Source of the DNA: Asparagopsis taxiformis
Lineage: Eukaryota > Rhodophyta > Florideophyceae > Bonnemaisoniales > Bonnemaisoniaceae
Length of the DNA: 64,000 nt
Direction: 5' to 3'
Assembly (NCBI GenBank): GCA_030407315.1
Contig: JALQPE010001999.1
Span: forward strand, 28,933 to 92,932
The position numbers and the translations under genes were made by a program. Positions 18,958 through 28,644 of this stretch are shown here, piece by piece. The notes beneath the pieces were generated by a model. That model saw only the letters and a program-made list of their open reading frames with translations. It did not search any database and was not told the origin of the DNA. The stretch's first letter is position 1. Every line of letters begins with the position of its first letter.

Positions 18958-20523
18958 TTACTTTCTCTTACGCGTCGCTACAGGTCGGAGAGCCTGTTGC
19001 AGATGTCGCCACATTTCATCCCTACCAAGGCGAGTGGACGATGAGGTCAGAATGATGGGTGTTTGCGGGGAACAGCCGTTACGTATAAGAGCACTCCTGG
19101 TCTTGTCCAGAATTGATTGCTTCACTTTTTGCTTGTCCAGTTTGTCCATCTTGGTCAGCACAATGACGTATTCCCCTCGCCTGAATCCCGATTCGGACAT
19201 TAGCTGCATTAAACTTTCGTCGTCCACTTGCGCTCCGTGTCGACCATCCACCAAATGGAATACTAACCGAAGACTATTGCGACCTGTCAGGTACTGCACC
19301 ATGAATCGCGTCCACTCTTGTTGAACATGTCGTGGAACTTTTGCATACCCAACACCTGGGAGATCAACGAGATAGAATTGCGATTCTTTGTCATTTCCAT
19401 TGACCAAAAAGTAGTTGAACTGCTGTGTCTTGCCCGGCCTACCACTGACGTATGCTAGCGCTTTTCTATTACACAGCATGTTTACCAAAGAGCTCTTTCC
19501 AACATTAGATCTTCCCACAAATGCCACCTCACTTCCTAATGGTTCAGGCAAAGTATCCATAGAGACAGCACCTGTGACAAACTCAACCTGACGCACAGCA
19601 GCATTCGCAAGAAATTCAAATGTTTCATTGTTTGACTCTACGCCGCAACTCCTCATCAGGTCCAGAACAGCAAATACTCCTTCAAGATATCTTTTCTTAC
19701 CAAGCAAACGGATAGCGTTGTTGTATTCAGACACAGGGACTGCAGCCATTTTGCCATGGGAAGACAAATGTTGTACGGCATTTAAACATCGCTTCGTTCG
19801 TGTAGTATCTCCAGCAGCGAGGAAAGCTATCATCATTGAGAGCATAGCACTTACTTTTCGTGCTGGATTTGGATCCTCAGATGCCAAACCAACAGCTTGT
19901 TCAGGTGGCTGGGTATCACCCATAACATCATCGAAAATATCAGTCGAGTCCAGTTGGCGTTGATTTCGTTTCTTGCAATCACGAAGAACAGCACGAATGA
20001 CGCTGGAGGCTAAAGGGAAATCGGCTGAAATCTCGTCTGGACGCTCTGATCGTGCCTTCATTCGTAGTCTATAAGCGTGTGTAGCAAGATCGGTGCGCCC
20101 AGCCTTTAACAAAGCTCTAATACCGGTTTGATAGACACTCATATCTGGACGAATTTGGGCGGTGCCCCATTCACCAATGCCGTTCTCTGTCTCTTCGATC
20201 GTTGTTACCAGTTTACGCACAGCGCCTTTAGCCGCTTTGGATTTCACAAAAGCCAATAAAGTTTCTTGGGAAGGCGTTTGCTCCTGGTGAGGCGGGAGGT
20301 TTTTGGCCTGCGCGGGTGTTGCGCTACACAACATTTGTAGGGGCGTATATTGCTGCAGTAGAGAGCGGGTTGGGAGTAGGACGTAAGGTGAGTTGCGCGA
20401 GGTCCGCAATGATAATATGCGGCGGCTGTAGAGGACGTTGGTCGATACCACGAAGCCTTGCGTAAAGGCTTGAGGTCTGATTCGTTTGGTCATTTTGATG
20501 CAGTTGTTGAGACGGGACGTCAT
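18958..20523 (-). CDS. EngB/YihA-type ribosome-assembly GTPase with N-terminal helical extension
   Basis: The C-terminal 200 residues are an EngB (YsxC/YihA) GTPase, a family that acts in bacterial and organellar large-subunit assembly. G1 is GRSNVGKSS near residue 336, G2 is GRPGKTQ, G3 is DLPGVGYAK, G4 is TKMD near 458 and G5 is TSSS. The ATG at 20523 gives 521 residues, against about 200 in bacteria. The first 60 residues are Arg/Ser/Leu-rich and look like an organelle transit sequence. Residues 110-310 contain helix-pair segments such as YQTGIRALLKAGRTDLATHA and SEYNNAIRLLGKKRYLEG, which resemble pentatricopeptide-type repeats. A plastid or mitochondrial ribosome role is inferred. It lies tandem with, and 128 bp from, the FKBP-like gene. 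Confidence 0.88.
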   Translation of the reverse strand: MTSRLNNCIKMTKRIRPQAFTQGFVVSTNVLYSRRILSLRTSRNSPYVLLPTRSLLQQYTPLQMLCSATPAQAKNLPPHQEQTPSQETLLAFVKSKAAKGAVRKLVTTIEETENGIGEWGTAQIRPDMSVYQTGIRALLKAGRTDLATHAYRLRMKARSERPDEISADFPLASSVIRAVLRDCKKRNQRQLDSTDIFDDVMGDTQPPEQAVGLASEDPNPARKVSAMLSMMIAFLAAGDTTRTKRCLNAVQHLSSHGKMAAVPVSEYNNAIRLLGKKRYLEGVFAVLDLMRSCGVESNNETFEFLANAAVRQVEFVTGAVSMDTLPEPLGSEVAFVGRSNVGKSSLVNMLCNRKALAYVSGRPGKTQQFNYFLVNGNDKESQFYLVDLPGVGYAKVPRHVQQEWTRFMVQYLTGRNSLRLVFHLVDGRHGAQVDDESLMQLMSESGFRRGEYVIVLTKMDKLDKQKVKQSILDKTRSALIRNGCSPQTPIILTSSSTRLGRDEMWRHLQQALRPVATRKRK

Positions 20524-20651
20524 CTTGTTGGGAATTGAGGCGTGTCTCGGCGATGAAGAACTATGGCAGATCAATTCGCATATTTGTTCTTAATTAAAAT
20601 TTCAGAGTCGGCCAAATCGTTTAGTGTCGTCGCTTGCGACTGCGACAGTCA

Positions 20652-21812
20652 CTATACTACTTTCTTCAAAAAGATGTCTACAACTGCACCCGCTTGTGGT
20701 GGAAGCTGTGCCGAATTGACGAGCAAGGAGAGCACTTCGTGTGCAGCGTAGGGATGATAAAACACAGTTCTCGACTCCAATGCGCGCATACCTCGAATGG
20801 CACAGCTGAGCGCAAGAGGTAGACTACTAAGACTTGCTTGTATATAATCCACTTCGGCATTTGCTCCGTCTGAATATGTGGGAACCAATATTACTCGACC
20901 ATCTAACAAGCGTACCTGTAGAGCAACTTGAACAGTGCTGTCCTCCTCAGCTTGTTGCTCGCTATCAATTGCACTGAACTTGCCGTTCACAGCGAGAATG
21001 TACCCATCGCCTTGCAGGTCTACTACAGCATCATCAGATGCAAGTGTTTGAAAAAACTGATCGGCAGTGTCTAGATTCGCAGTGCCCAGTACATCTGTAG
21101 CACAGTCTTCAAGTGTGGAAAACATCTCATTGAATTTGGCTTGATCCATTGGAAATGGTAGAGCCTTATCAAGAAGACATTGTTCAAGCCTTTTAGTGAG
21201 ACTGTTGAAATCAAGTTGCATCGCTGTAAGACGCGCTGTCTTGCCTAAAATCGAACCATACGTACGCGAGACCTCCTCAAGTAGCTCACCAGTTAATGGG
21301 TCCACCTTTTTCTTCTCCGCCACCGCAGTTCGTACAGTTGCGAGCCAGCGTTCAAAAGCGAGACTGTTGAATGGTATCGATTCATCACCCTGTCCTGCGC
21401 GGAGGCATGCAGCAGAGAGCACCGAAGCGTCCAATGAAAATGGAATATCCTCCTGGATCTTCTGAGCAATGATCTGTCCGTATGCTTCTGATAGCTGTTC
21501 GATGTTCACACCTTTTTCGACTGCCAGCTGAGCAGCGCCTGACGGAATGTTGAAGTCGAATTTATCGAATAGAGACTCGGCGTATGCGGTATCGTCTGTG
21601 AACAGCTGCGGCATGTTTAGCGAAGTTGAACAGATTGTACGCGATTGGTTATTTTGCGATGCGGATTGAAAGCGATTCATGGGTGGAATGCAGCGATGCC
21701 ATCGTGGCACATGCAGATTGCGTGATGTGTGCAAACGACGAGAGGCACGCGATACATGGTGTGTATGCGTCGGCGTCAGTGGTATCGAGGTGTGAAATGC
21801 GGTGTGTTTCAT
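20652..21812 (-). CDS. Degenerate FKBP-type peptidyl-prolyl isomerase-like protein
   Basis: This 386-residue protein starts at the ATG at 21812. Residues 1-65 are rich in His, Thr, Ser and Arg with few acids, consistent with an organelle transit peptide. Residues 70-270 are helical and recall the FKBP/Mip amino-terminal dimerisation region (helices with KIQEDIPFSLD). The last 100 residues follow the FKBP pattern: SLPLALSCAIRGMRALESRT, then VFYHPYAAHEVL in place of the usual YIP...AYG, and a final strand VVDIFLKKVV. Several catalytic aromatic positions appear replaced, so isomerase activity is doubtful. Family placement is inference from this pattern. It could be co-regulated with the tandem EngB gene downstream. 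Confidence 0.55.
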   Translation of the reverse strand: MKHTAFHTSIPLTPTHTHHVSRASRRLHTSRNLHVPRWHRCIPPMNRFQSASQNNQSRTICSTSLNMPQLFTDDTAYAESLFDKFDFNIPSGAAQLAVEKGVNIEQLSEAYGQIIAQKIQEDIPFSLDASVLSAACLRAGQGDESIPFNSLAFERWLATVRTAVAEKKKVDPLTGELLEEVSRTYGSILGKTARLTAMQLDFNSLTKRLEQCLLDKALPFPMDQAKFNEMFSTLEDCATDVLGTANLDTADQFFQTLASDDAVVDLQGDGYILAVNGKFSAIDSEQQAEEDSTVQVALQVRLLDGRVILVPTYSDGANAEVDYIQASLSSLPLALSCAIRGMRALESRTVFYHPYAAHEVLSLLVNSAQLPPQAGAVVDIFLKKVV

Positions 21813-22150
21813 GTTGAATGGACTGATGTAAGCTATAGACGTTGTCGGAAATAGAATGAATCGACTCACGAGCCACTCTAGTGATCGATCGACCGAGCGG
21901 TCAGTTGATCTCGCCCGGTCTCGGTACGCACGTCAGACAGTTGTGATGAATTTGATAACGAAAGAAAGTGTTTTTTATATGAAAATAGTAATATATACAC
22001 GACTGAGTCTTGCATGGAAGCAGTTGTTTATTCTTCGCGATCTCATTTCTTCCACTCGAGTTCAACATGTCCAACTTGACTGCCTCCACTTGCACCTGCC
22101 ACACTTGCTTTCAACAACACCCTTGACACCACGCTATTATCTTGACTGCC
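21813..22150. promoter_or_regulatory. Divergent promoter of FKBP-like and dioxygenase genes
   Basis: This is 338 bp between divergent start codons. The plus-strand leader before 22151 is C/A-rich. An AT-rich stretch (TATATGAAAATAGTAATATATAC) near 21977-22000 could supply core promoter elements. No defined factor site was recognised. Confidence 0.35.
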
Positions 22151-23176
22151 ATGGACGCAGAATCCGAAACCACTTCATCATTCCAACACATTCACCTTCC
22201 ACAAGCTCGCACCTATCAAGGCGTACCATGCTTCCCACTCTGTCTTTCGCCTGCTCATGGCTCGCTGCACCTCAGCCAAGATCCAGAAATAGTTACAAAC
22301 CTCTTTCGAAAGAATCGCTCCTACATACATGAGCTGCTCCGTCAGCATGGCGTGTTGCTCTTTCGTGGGTTTGCCGCTGATGTGACCACAGCGGAAGACT
22401 TTGCCAAATTTGTACAGGACGGCTTGGGCCTCGAAAACTTTCCATACGTTGGTGGAAATGCGGTGAGAACTGCAGTCGTCGGAGACAGAGTATTCACCGC
22501 CAATGAAAGTCCTCCCGATAAACCAATCCCGTTTCACCACGAACTCGCTCAGACGCCTGTTTTTCCATCACGCTTGCTCTTCTTCTGTGAAAAACCAGCA
22601 GATGCTGGTGGTGAAACGCCGATACTGTTGTCGTCGCAGGTGTATGAAGAGTTGAAACAATCATATCCACAATTTCTTTCAAAGGTGGAACAACACGGTG
22701 TTATATATTCCAGAGTTATGACTGCACACGACAGACCGTCCTCGGCCATCGGTCGTGGGTGGAAGGGAACGTTCAAGGCAAAAAATAGGGCTGAAGCGCA
22801 AGCCGTACTAGCTGCGAAGGGATATTCGTGGGAGTGGATCGGTGATGGCGAGGATGCGATGCTTCGTGAGATTAGTCCGGTATTGGACGCTGTAAAGGAG
22901 GGCGACAACGGCAAGAAATGTTTCTTTAATCAACTATTCGCCGTTTGGGGTGGGTGGAGAGATGAATTGAATCAACCGCAAGATTGTATCCGCGCTGGTG
23001 ATGGTAGCATATTAGATAAAGATGCTATGGATGCCACCGGTGAAATCATGCGCAGGAACGCGGTTGCGATCCCGTGGCAGAGAGGCGATATTATGTACAT
23101 TGATAATTTGCAAGCGCAACATAGCAGAGCCACTTTTGTTGGCAAGCGTCGAGTGCTTGCCTCTTTGGCAAAGTAA
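22151..23176 (+). CDS. TauD/TfdA-family 2-oxoglutarate/Fe(II) dioxygenase
   Basis: This 341-residue enzyme starts at the ATG at 22151. It belongs to the clavaminate synthase-like/TauD group. The iron-binding HxE triad member lies in PFHHELAQ near residue 127, and it is followed by the family-typical FPSRLLFFCEKPADAGGETP. The distal histidine is in NLQAQHSRA near residue 323, and the 2-oxoglutarate-binding arginine is in GKRRVLASL close to the C-terminus. The layout closely matches plant proteins of the At3g21360 type, whose substrate is unknown to me. There is no targeting sequence. It shares a divergent promoter with the FKBP-like gene and precedes NAT10 on the same strand by 282 bp. Confidence 0.88.
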   Translation: MDAESETTSSFQHIHLPQARTYQGVPCFPLCLSPAHGSLHLSQDPEIVTNLFRKNRSYIHELLRQHGVLLFRGFAADVTTAEDFAKFVQDGLGLENFPYVGGNAVRTAVVGDRVFTANESPPDKPIPFHHELAQTPVFPSRLLFFCEKPADAGGETPILLSSQVYEELKQSYPQFLSKVEQHGVIYSRVMTAHDRPSSAIGRGWKGTFKAKNRAEAQAVLAAKGYSWEWIGDGEDAMLREISPVLDAVKEGDNGKKCFFNQLFAVWGGWRDELNQPQDCIRAGDGSILDKDAMDATGEIMRRNAVAIPWQRGDIMYIDNLQAQHSRATFVGKRRVLASLAK

Positions 23177-23458
23177 TATGTTCACAGTTTGACTGGTCAT
23201 GAGGCATATAGCAATTTGAAAGGCAGTTGGTACGTAAGAATGTCTTGAGTTGTGACTGGAGCAATAAAATTAAAAGTGCATCTGATTTGTATGGATGAAA
23301 CACGTGCTTCTATTCTCGAATGACTAAAAGCATTTTTGGCACCATTCCTCTGCAATTTCGCCGTTTTTTCAAAGGGGCGTCGGCGGTGGCGTAGACTGCG
23401 ATATTTTCCAACTCGGAGACATCGACAGGCCACACGTCTCACTCGCTCGCTCGCAAAC

Positions 23459-26400
23459 ATGAAGAAAAAAGTCGATCCGCGCATTCGCCAGACCCTGGAG
23501 GATGCAGTCCAGAACAACCATCGCAGTCTAATCCTCCTTGTCGGTGACAAGGGCAAGGATCAGGTCGTCAATCTGCACTATATGTTGTCCAAGATGTCCG
23601 TGCAAGCGCGTCCGGATGTACTCTGGTGCTACAAGAAAGAACTTGGCTTCAGTTCGAACAAAAAAAAGCGCATGAAGTCTATTAAGAAACTCGTCAAACA
23701 GGGGCTTGTGGATCCCAACAGGGATGACCCCTTTGATCTCTTCATTACCTCTACTAAAATACGATTCGCCTACTATTCCGAATCGCATAAAATTCTTGGA
23801 AACACTTATGGTATGTGTGTTCTCCAGGATTTCGAAGCGCTCACTCCCAACCTACTGGCCAGGACGCTGGAAACCGTGCAGGGTGGTGGTATAGCCATTT
23901 TACTTATTCAAAACATGTCCTCTCTCAAACAGCTATACAGTCTCACGATGGATGTCCACGCCAGATTGAGAACAGAGGCGCACAACAAAGTAGTCGGTCG
24001 CTTTAATGAGCGCTTTATTCTATCGCTCGCCGACTGTCCCGCGGCAATTGTAGCTGATGACGAACTCAATGTGTTGCCCATTTCTTCTCACGTACGTTCC
24101 ATGTCCGGCGTATCGAAGCGGTCTTCTGAAGGCAAAATGGACATTGGAACAAAGCGAGGGGTCACAACAGACAATTCTCCGGAGCTCAAAGAGCTCAAAG
24201 AATCATTGGTAGACACACCACCTATCGGACCTCTGATTGCAAAGGCGAAAACTATTGATCAGGCTAAAGCATTGCTGCGCTTCGAGGAAGCCATATCTGA
24301 GAAAACGCTGCGAAGCACAGTCGCACTTACCGCCTCGCGCGGACGCGGAAAATCTGCTGCCCTTGGGCTGGCAATTGCAGCAGCAGTTGCTCACGACTAT
24401 TCCAACATTTTCGTCACATCACCGTCACCTGAGAATCTCAGGACTTTATTCGCCTTTTTGTTTATTGGTTTTGATGCACTGCAATTTCAGGAGCATACGG
24501 ACTACGAGATTATTCAGAGCGTAGACCCTGCCTTGAACAATGCAGTTGTCCGTGTCAATGTGTTTAGAAACCATCGTCAAACCATTCAATATATTGAACC
24601 AACAGATGCTGCACGGTCCCTAAGCCAAGCAGAGCTGCTAGTCATCGACGAAGCCGCTGCGATTCCGTTACCTATAATCGAGTCAATGCTTGGACCATAT
24701 CTTGTTTTCTTGTGCAGTACAATCACAGGATATGAGGGCACTGGTCGTAGTCTTTCGCTGAAACTCATCAAGAAGTTGCGAGATGGTAGCTCGACGGGGC
24801 CGAGTCAAAATTTACTCACAAATGAGTATTCTAACAAGCGCAAAGATCGAGATGCCACCGCGGCGGCATCTAGAAGCGGTGCAGGTCGAGTTTTCCGAGA
24901 AGTGCAAATGGAAATTCCAATTCGATATAGCGAGAATGATCCCGTTGAAGCATGGCTTTATGACTTGCTATGCCTGGAAGCTGGAGGGAAAAGACAGATC
25001 TTAACAGCTGGTGCGCCGCATCCAGATAGTTGTGAACTATATTATGTAGAAAGAGATGCACTCTTTTCACGGCATCGTGCATCAGAGGCGTTCCTGCATC
25101 GAATCATGGCACTCTTTGTATCCTCACATTACAAGAATTCCCCAAATGATCTCCAGATGCTTTCTGATGCACCTGCACATGGTCTGTTTGTACTCATTGC
25201 ACCGACAAAGGCGGATACGGAGAAGCTCCCAGATGTACTGTGCGCTATTCAGGTATGTCTTGAAGGTCGGATCTCTTCGCACAGTTCCAAGTCACAATTG
25301 TCGAGAGGTCAGCGCGCATCTGGTGATTTGATTCCGTGGACGGTGAGTCAACAGTTCCAAGAACCAGAATTTGCTTCCCTCTCGAGTGCCCGAATTGTCA
25401 GAGTAGCTACTCATCCTGATGTTCAGAAAATGGGATATGGTACGAGAGCTCTGCAGTTGTTGCTAGATTATTATCGAGGAAAGCACATCTCATTAGATGT
25501 CGGAAACACTGAGCTCAATGATGAGCGCAGTCAGGACGAATCCGGAACAAGTGAAGCCGACAGTGAAGACGATAAGGCTTCCAAGGAAAAGGCACTTCTC
25601 AATGAGGTTATTGGGCCGCGAAAAAATATCCCACCGTTGCTTCGACGTCTGCACGAGAGATCTCCGGAGCGACTAGACTATCTTGGCGTCTCTTTCGGGC
25701 TTACACAGGGCCTTTACAATTTTTGGAGTCGACTTGGTTTTGTACCGCTGTACATGAGATTGACTGCCAACGATCTTACTGGAGAGCATACGTGCATCAT
25801 GGCGACAACAAGCGTTTCAACCCGAGATGATGAGTCGACAGACTGGCTGCCGACGTTCCATCATGATTTCCGCCGGCGCTTTGTGCATTTGCTCGGTTAT
25901 GAATTTAACAAGCTACCGCCAGGGCTTGCGCTTGCTATTCTGGAACCGGGCAAAGATTTTTGGGAATCGAAGAAGGGTCAAAAGGCGCGAAAATCGATCG
26001 AGGACATCAAGGAAATGTTCACTCCATATGATAGAAGACGTCTTGAATCGTATTCGCGAAACTTGGTCGATTATCATGTAGTTGTAGATATGCTACCGAA
26101 GCTGGCTGAATTATACACGCTCGGCGGTTTTGGATCACATGATGAGTTGAATCTTTCCCCTGCACAGAATGCAATTCTCATGTCACTGGGATTACAGCGA
26201 CGCTCTGTGGATGAGCTGCAGAAGAGCCTGGGCATTGAAGCATCGCAGGTACTCGCTCTTTTCAATAAGGTGATTCGAAAGATTTCCAACTTTTTGCGGA
26301 AGATGGAGGAGGAAGCGATTGCAGCAGGAATAGGGCCGGAAGACGCAGATGAGGCTGCAGCTGCAATTTTGCCGCGTGCAACGCTGAAGAACTTGGATGA

Positions 26401-26662
26401 AGACCTGGAAAACAATGGGGTTGCAAAATCTGAAGAGGGTTTGGAAGACAAGAATGGCAAAGAGGATGGGAATGAGAAGGGTATCAAGAGATTTAAGATT
26501 AAGGGGTCTGAGGAAGAATGGGAGAAGGCGCTACCAAAGGAGACGGACAGTTCGGCTCCGGTTGTGGTCAGCATTAAGAAAGCGAAACGAAAAGCTGAGG
26601 AGAATGTGGATGGGGCGACGGTCAAGGCGTCGAAGAAGAAAAAGAAGAAGAAACATCATTAG
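23459..26662 (+). CDS. RNA cytidine acetyltransferase, NAT10/Kre33 family
   Basis: This ATP-dependent enzyme makes N4-acetylcytidine in 18S rRNA and certain tRNAs and is required for small-subunit maturation in the nucleolus. The ATG at 23459 gives 1067 residues, close to yeast Kre33 and human NAT10. The N-terminal DUF1726 region begins KKKVDPRIRQTLEDAVQNN. The helicase module has a Walker A (TASRGRGKS, near 291) and a DEAA box (VIDEAAAIP, near 396). The GNAT acetyltransferase core has VRVATHPDVQKMGYGTRAL near 646, then LDYLGVSFGLTQGLYNFWSR. A tRNA-binding domain follows, and the protein ends with a lysine-rich tail (KKKKKKKHH) typical of nucleolar proteins. The leader has a CTCGCTCGCTCGC run just before the ATG. 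Confidence 0.96.
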   Translation: MKKKVDPRIRQTLEDAVQNNHRSLILLVGDKGKDQVVNLHYMLSKMSVQARPDVLWCYKKELGFSSNKKKRMKSIKKLVKQGLVDPNRDDPFDLFITSTKIRFAYYSESHKILGNTYGMCVLQDFEALTPNLLARTLETVQGGGIAILLIQNMSSLKQLYSLTMDVHARLRTEAHNKVVGRFNERFILSLADCPAAIVADDELNVLPISSHVRSMSGVSKRSSEGKMDIGTKRGVTTDNSPELKELKESLVDTPPIGPLIAKAKTIDQAKALLRFEEAISEKTLRSTVALTASRGRGKSAALGLAIAAAVAHDYSNIFVTSPSPENLRTLFAFLFIGFDALQFQEHTDYEIIQSVDPALNNAVVRVNVFRNHRQTIQYIEPTDAARSLSQAELLVIDEAAAIPLPIIESMLGPYLVFLCSTITGYEGTGRSLSLKLIKKLRDGSSTGPSQNLLTNEYSNKRKDRDATAAASRSGAGRVFREVQMEIPIRYSENDPVEAWLYDLLCLEAGGKRQILTAGAPHPDSCELYYVERDALFSRHRASEAFLHRIMALFVSSHYKNSPNDLQMLSDAPAHGLFVLIAPTKADTEKLPDVLCAIQVCLEGRISSHSSKSQLSRGQRASGDLIPWTVSQQFQEPEFASLSSARIVRVATHPDVQKMGYGTRALQLLLDYYRGKHISLDVGNTELNDERSQDESGTSEADSEDDKASKEKALLNEVIGPRKNIPPLLRRLHERSPERLDYLGVSFGLTQGLYNFWSRLGFVPLYMRLTANDLTGEHTCIMATTSVSTRDDESTDWLPTFHHDFRRRFVHLLGYEFNKLPPGLALAILEPGKDFWESKKGQKARKSIEDIKEMFTPYDRRRLESYSRNLVDYHVVVDMLPKLAELYTLGGFGSHDELNLSPAQNAILMSLGLQRRSVDELQKSLGIEASQVLALFNKVIRKISNFLRKMEEEAIAAGIGPEDADEAAAAILPRATLKNLDEDLENNGVAKSEEGLEDKNGKEDGNEKGIKRFKIKGSEEEWEKALPKETDSSAPVVVSIKKAKRKAEENVDGATVKASKKKKKKKHH

Positions 26663-26878
26663 GAAGACAAAATGCTCGCGATTTGCTGAGCAACAATGTT
26701 TTACTGGGTGAAAGTAAACTTTATACACGGTATGTATATGATTGCGTTGATAGAGATTGTACATTTGTAATCGAGCAAGCATCTGGAGGCAAGGCAAAAA
26801 AGATGCGAGTCTCGAAGGCGAATCGATAGGGTGAAAGTTGATATGTGCGTTGGGTGGCATGAACAAAAAAATGGATTG

Positions 26879-27790
26879 CTATGAATCGATAGATTCATCA
26901 GATTCGGAGGCGGTCGAATTGAGAGAGCGAACAAAGTTTGCATGCTCAGCTGTGAAACAATCAAAGAATATGACGTTGACTTTCTCTAGGATAGTATTGG
27001 AATGGTTGTTGAGAAAGTCTGCAAAACGAGCATTCATTTTAACCGCCTCCGTCTTAACCGATGGTCTAAGACGACCTAAAGAAAGGACACGAAATACAAC
27101 GTCAAAAACGGACGGCGTTACAGTCCAACCAAGTACGAATAGATTATCTCTCATCTTTTTATGCTTGGTGACGGACAAGGTCCTGCTCAAAAAGGCAATC
27201 TTCTTCTCTGCGCAGTAGGTATCGAGCCAGGCGTCCTGTCCCCATCGAACGGATAGGCTGAGGTTTCTCAAGCCGGCCAGAATGTTTCGCGGGAGTTCAG
27301 ACACGGGCACGCTTCTCAATTCCGATTGGTCACCGCGGTAGTAGTCGTGCTGAATGTTGTTGACAACAAAGTCGGCGAGTTGCATTTCCTCGTCGAGGTC
27401 CAACAAAGCGGCGCGGAAGACGGTCACAACAGTGACGGGACAATGCTTGGTGTCGTTATGAAAGCGATTTATGTGGTCGAGCACCTGTTGGAGCGGCACG
27501 CAGAGGACCATGCCGTGTACGGTCCAGAAGGAGGGGTCGGCGGAGGACTTGGGTCGTTTGGAAACGCGAATGTCCAGAAAGCGGGCGCCGGCGTGGAGTT
27601 GCTGCAGAATAGTCAGATTCTGGGTGAGCGCAAAGTCGGTTTGCACTGAGGTGCAGACATGGCGGATGGGGGCGGCATGGAGCGGGAGAAAGGTGGCGCG
27701 GGAGACGAGATCTGGACGGGTGGCGTAGGCAGCACTGTCGTGCGTGCCGGGGAGGAGTTGGTCGTAGAGTGTTTGCGAGCGGGAACACAT
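26879..27790 (-). CDS. PI-PLC X-domain-containing protein
   Basis: This 303-residue protein consists almost entirely of a phosphatidylinositol-specific phospholipase C X domain. It shows the first catalytic histidine in LPGTHDSAAY (His17), the LDIRV strand with Asp73 and Arg75, and the second histidine in VHGMVL (His92). There is no Y domain, C2 domain, signal peptide or membrane segment, so it resembles bacterial PI-PLC and animal PLCXD proteins rather than signalling PLCs. The C-terminal 40 residues are polar. Enzymatic cleavage of a phosphoinositide or glycosyl-phosphoinositide is plausible because both histidines are kept, but the substrate is unknown. It shares a 126-bp divergent promoter with the CRAL-TRIO gene. 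Confidence 0.88.
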   Translation of the reverse strand: MCSRSQTLYDQLLPGTHDSAAYATRPDLVSRATFLPLHAAPIRHVCTSVQTDFALTQNLTILQQLHAGARFLDIRVSKRPKSSADPSFWTVHGMVLCVPLQQVLDHINRFHNDTKHCPVTVVTVFRAALLDLDEEMQLADFVVNNIQHDYYRGDQSELRSVPVSELPRNILAGLRNLSLSVRWGQDAWLDTYCAEKKIAFLSRTLSVTKHKKMRDNLFVLGWTVTPSVFDVVFRVLSLGRLRPSVKTEAVKMNARFADFLNNHSNTILEKVNVIFFDCFTAEHANFVRSLNSTASESDESIDS

Positions 27791-27916
27791 GAAGCGTGGA
27801 TGTGAGGAGGGAGGTGGGCGAGTGAATGCGGCGCGACGGGACAGATGAAAGGGGAGCGTTGGGGAATTGATACAACCACTAATTGGTTGTGAATAATCAG
27901 TTGGTGTTACACTGTA
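27791..27916. promoter_or_regulatory. Short divergent promoter with inverted CCAA pair
   Basis: Only 126 bp separate the start codons. A 7-bp inverted repeat, ACAACCA at 27872-27878 and TGGTTGT at 27884-27890, sits around a CTAAT spacer and creates CCAA-type elements on both strands. It echoes the inverted CCAAT pair at 2397-2420. Confidence 0.45.
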
Positions 27917-28642
27917 ATGCGCTTATTGCGCCACAGTCACACTATTCAGCGCTTTGATCTCGTTTGTGCCTCTCGCGTGAACACGACCGCTTACGCCACG
28001 CCATCATTGACAATGGACGAAATCACCGCCAATCTTCAAGTCCGACAAGCGCCCACAAGTTCCTACTTGTCTATATCCCCGCAGCGAGACCGCAATCACA
28101 ATCCCATCGTTATTCTTCATGGCGCTTGCCTTCCATCCACCGTCAATGCCGCAGACATCGCCAACATTCTCAGTCCCGTCACAACCAATTTCGTGCTCGT
28201 CTACACCAATGCCGGCGTGTCGTCGACCACTCTGGCCGGTGTTCGTGCTTTCCGCGCTGCTTACGAATCGCTCCCTCTTCAATTGCGCCAGCGCGTCTTG
28301 AAAATCGTAGCGCTTCACGTCTCATTCCTCCTCCGAACTCAGGTTTACGCCGCCTCCATTTGGATGCAATGCGGCGAGTACTCCAAGCTCGTCTATTGCG
28401 ACCTACTCGTCGACCTCGAAAAGGAGCTCGGTGTCGACTTTCTGCTGCTCGGTATCACATCTATCGACATTGAATACGATGAAAAAATGCGCTTCTGGGT
28501 CGGAAGGCAGCACGAACATTTGGATGTCGCGTCTCCCGATCCCAAGAACGCTCTACTCAATCTTGACGATGTCAGCGTCTCGGCCGATAATCTCGACGCT
28601 GCCGCCGATGCCGCTCAACGCGCCGCATCGATAGAACCATAA
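27917..28642 (+). CDS. CRAL-TRIO (Sec14-like) domain protein
   Basis: This is a protein of 241 residues from the ATG at 27917, or 209 from the ATG at 28013, which has the stronger context (ACAATGG). The core matches the divergent CRAL-TRIO_2 fold found in some RhoGAP and GDAP2-type proteins. It has VLVYTNAGVSSTTL, then the helix and strand SLPLQLRQRVLKIVALHVSF, and LGVDFLLLGITSIDIEYDEK. The C-terminus is acidic and Ala-rich. Such domains bind small lipids or act as protein modules; the ligand is unknown. The stop codon lies two bases from the stop of the convergent mnmG-like gene, so the 3' untranslated regions must overlap. Confidence 0.65.
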   Translation: MRLLRHSHTIQRFDLVCASRVNTTAYATPSLTMDEITANLQVRQAPTSSYLSISPQRDRNHNPIVILHGACLPSTVNAADIANILSPVTTNFVLVYTNAGVSSTTLAGVRAFRAAYESLPLQLRQRVLKIVALHVSFLLRTQVYAASIWMQCGEYSKLVYCDLLVDLEKELGVDFLLLGITSIDIEYDEKMRFWVGRQHEHLDVASPDPKNALLNLDDVSVSADNLDAAADAAQRAASIEP

Positions 28643-28644
28643 TG

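Noticed and set aside
26074..26625. 183-codon minus-strand ORF
   Set aside because: It is antisense to the conserved C-terminal part of NAT10 and its composition mirrors that coding sequence.
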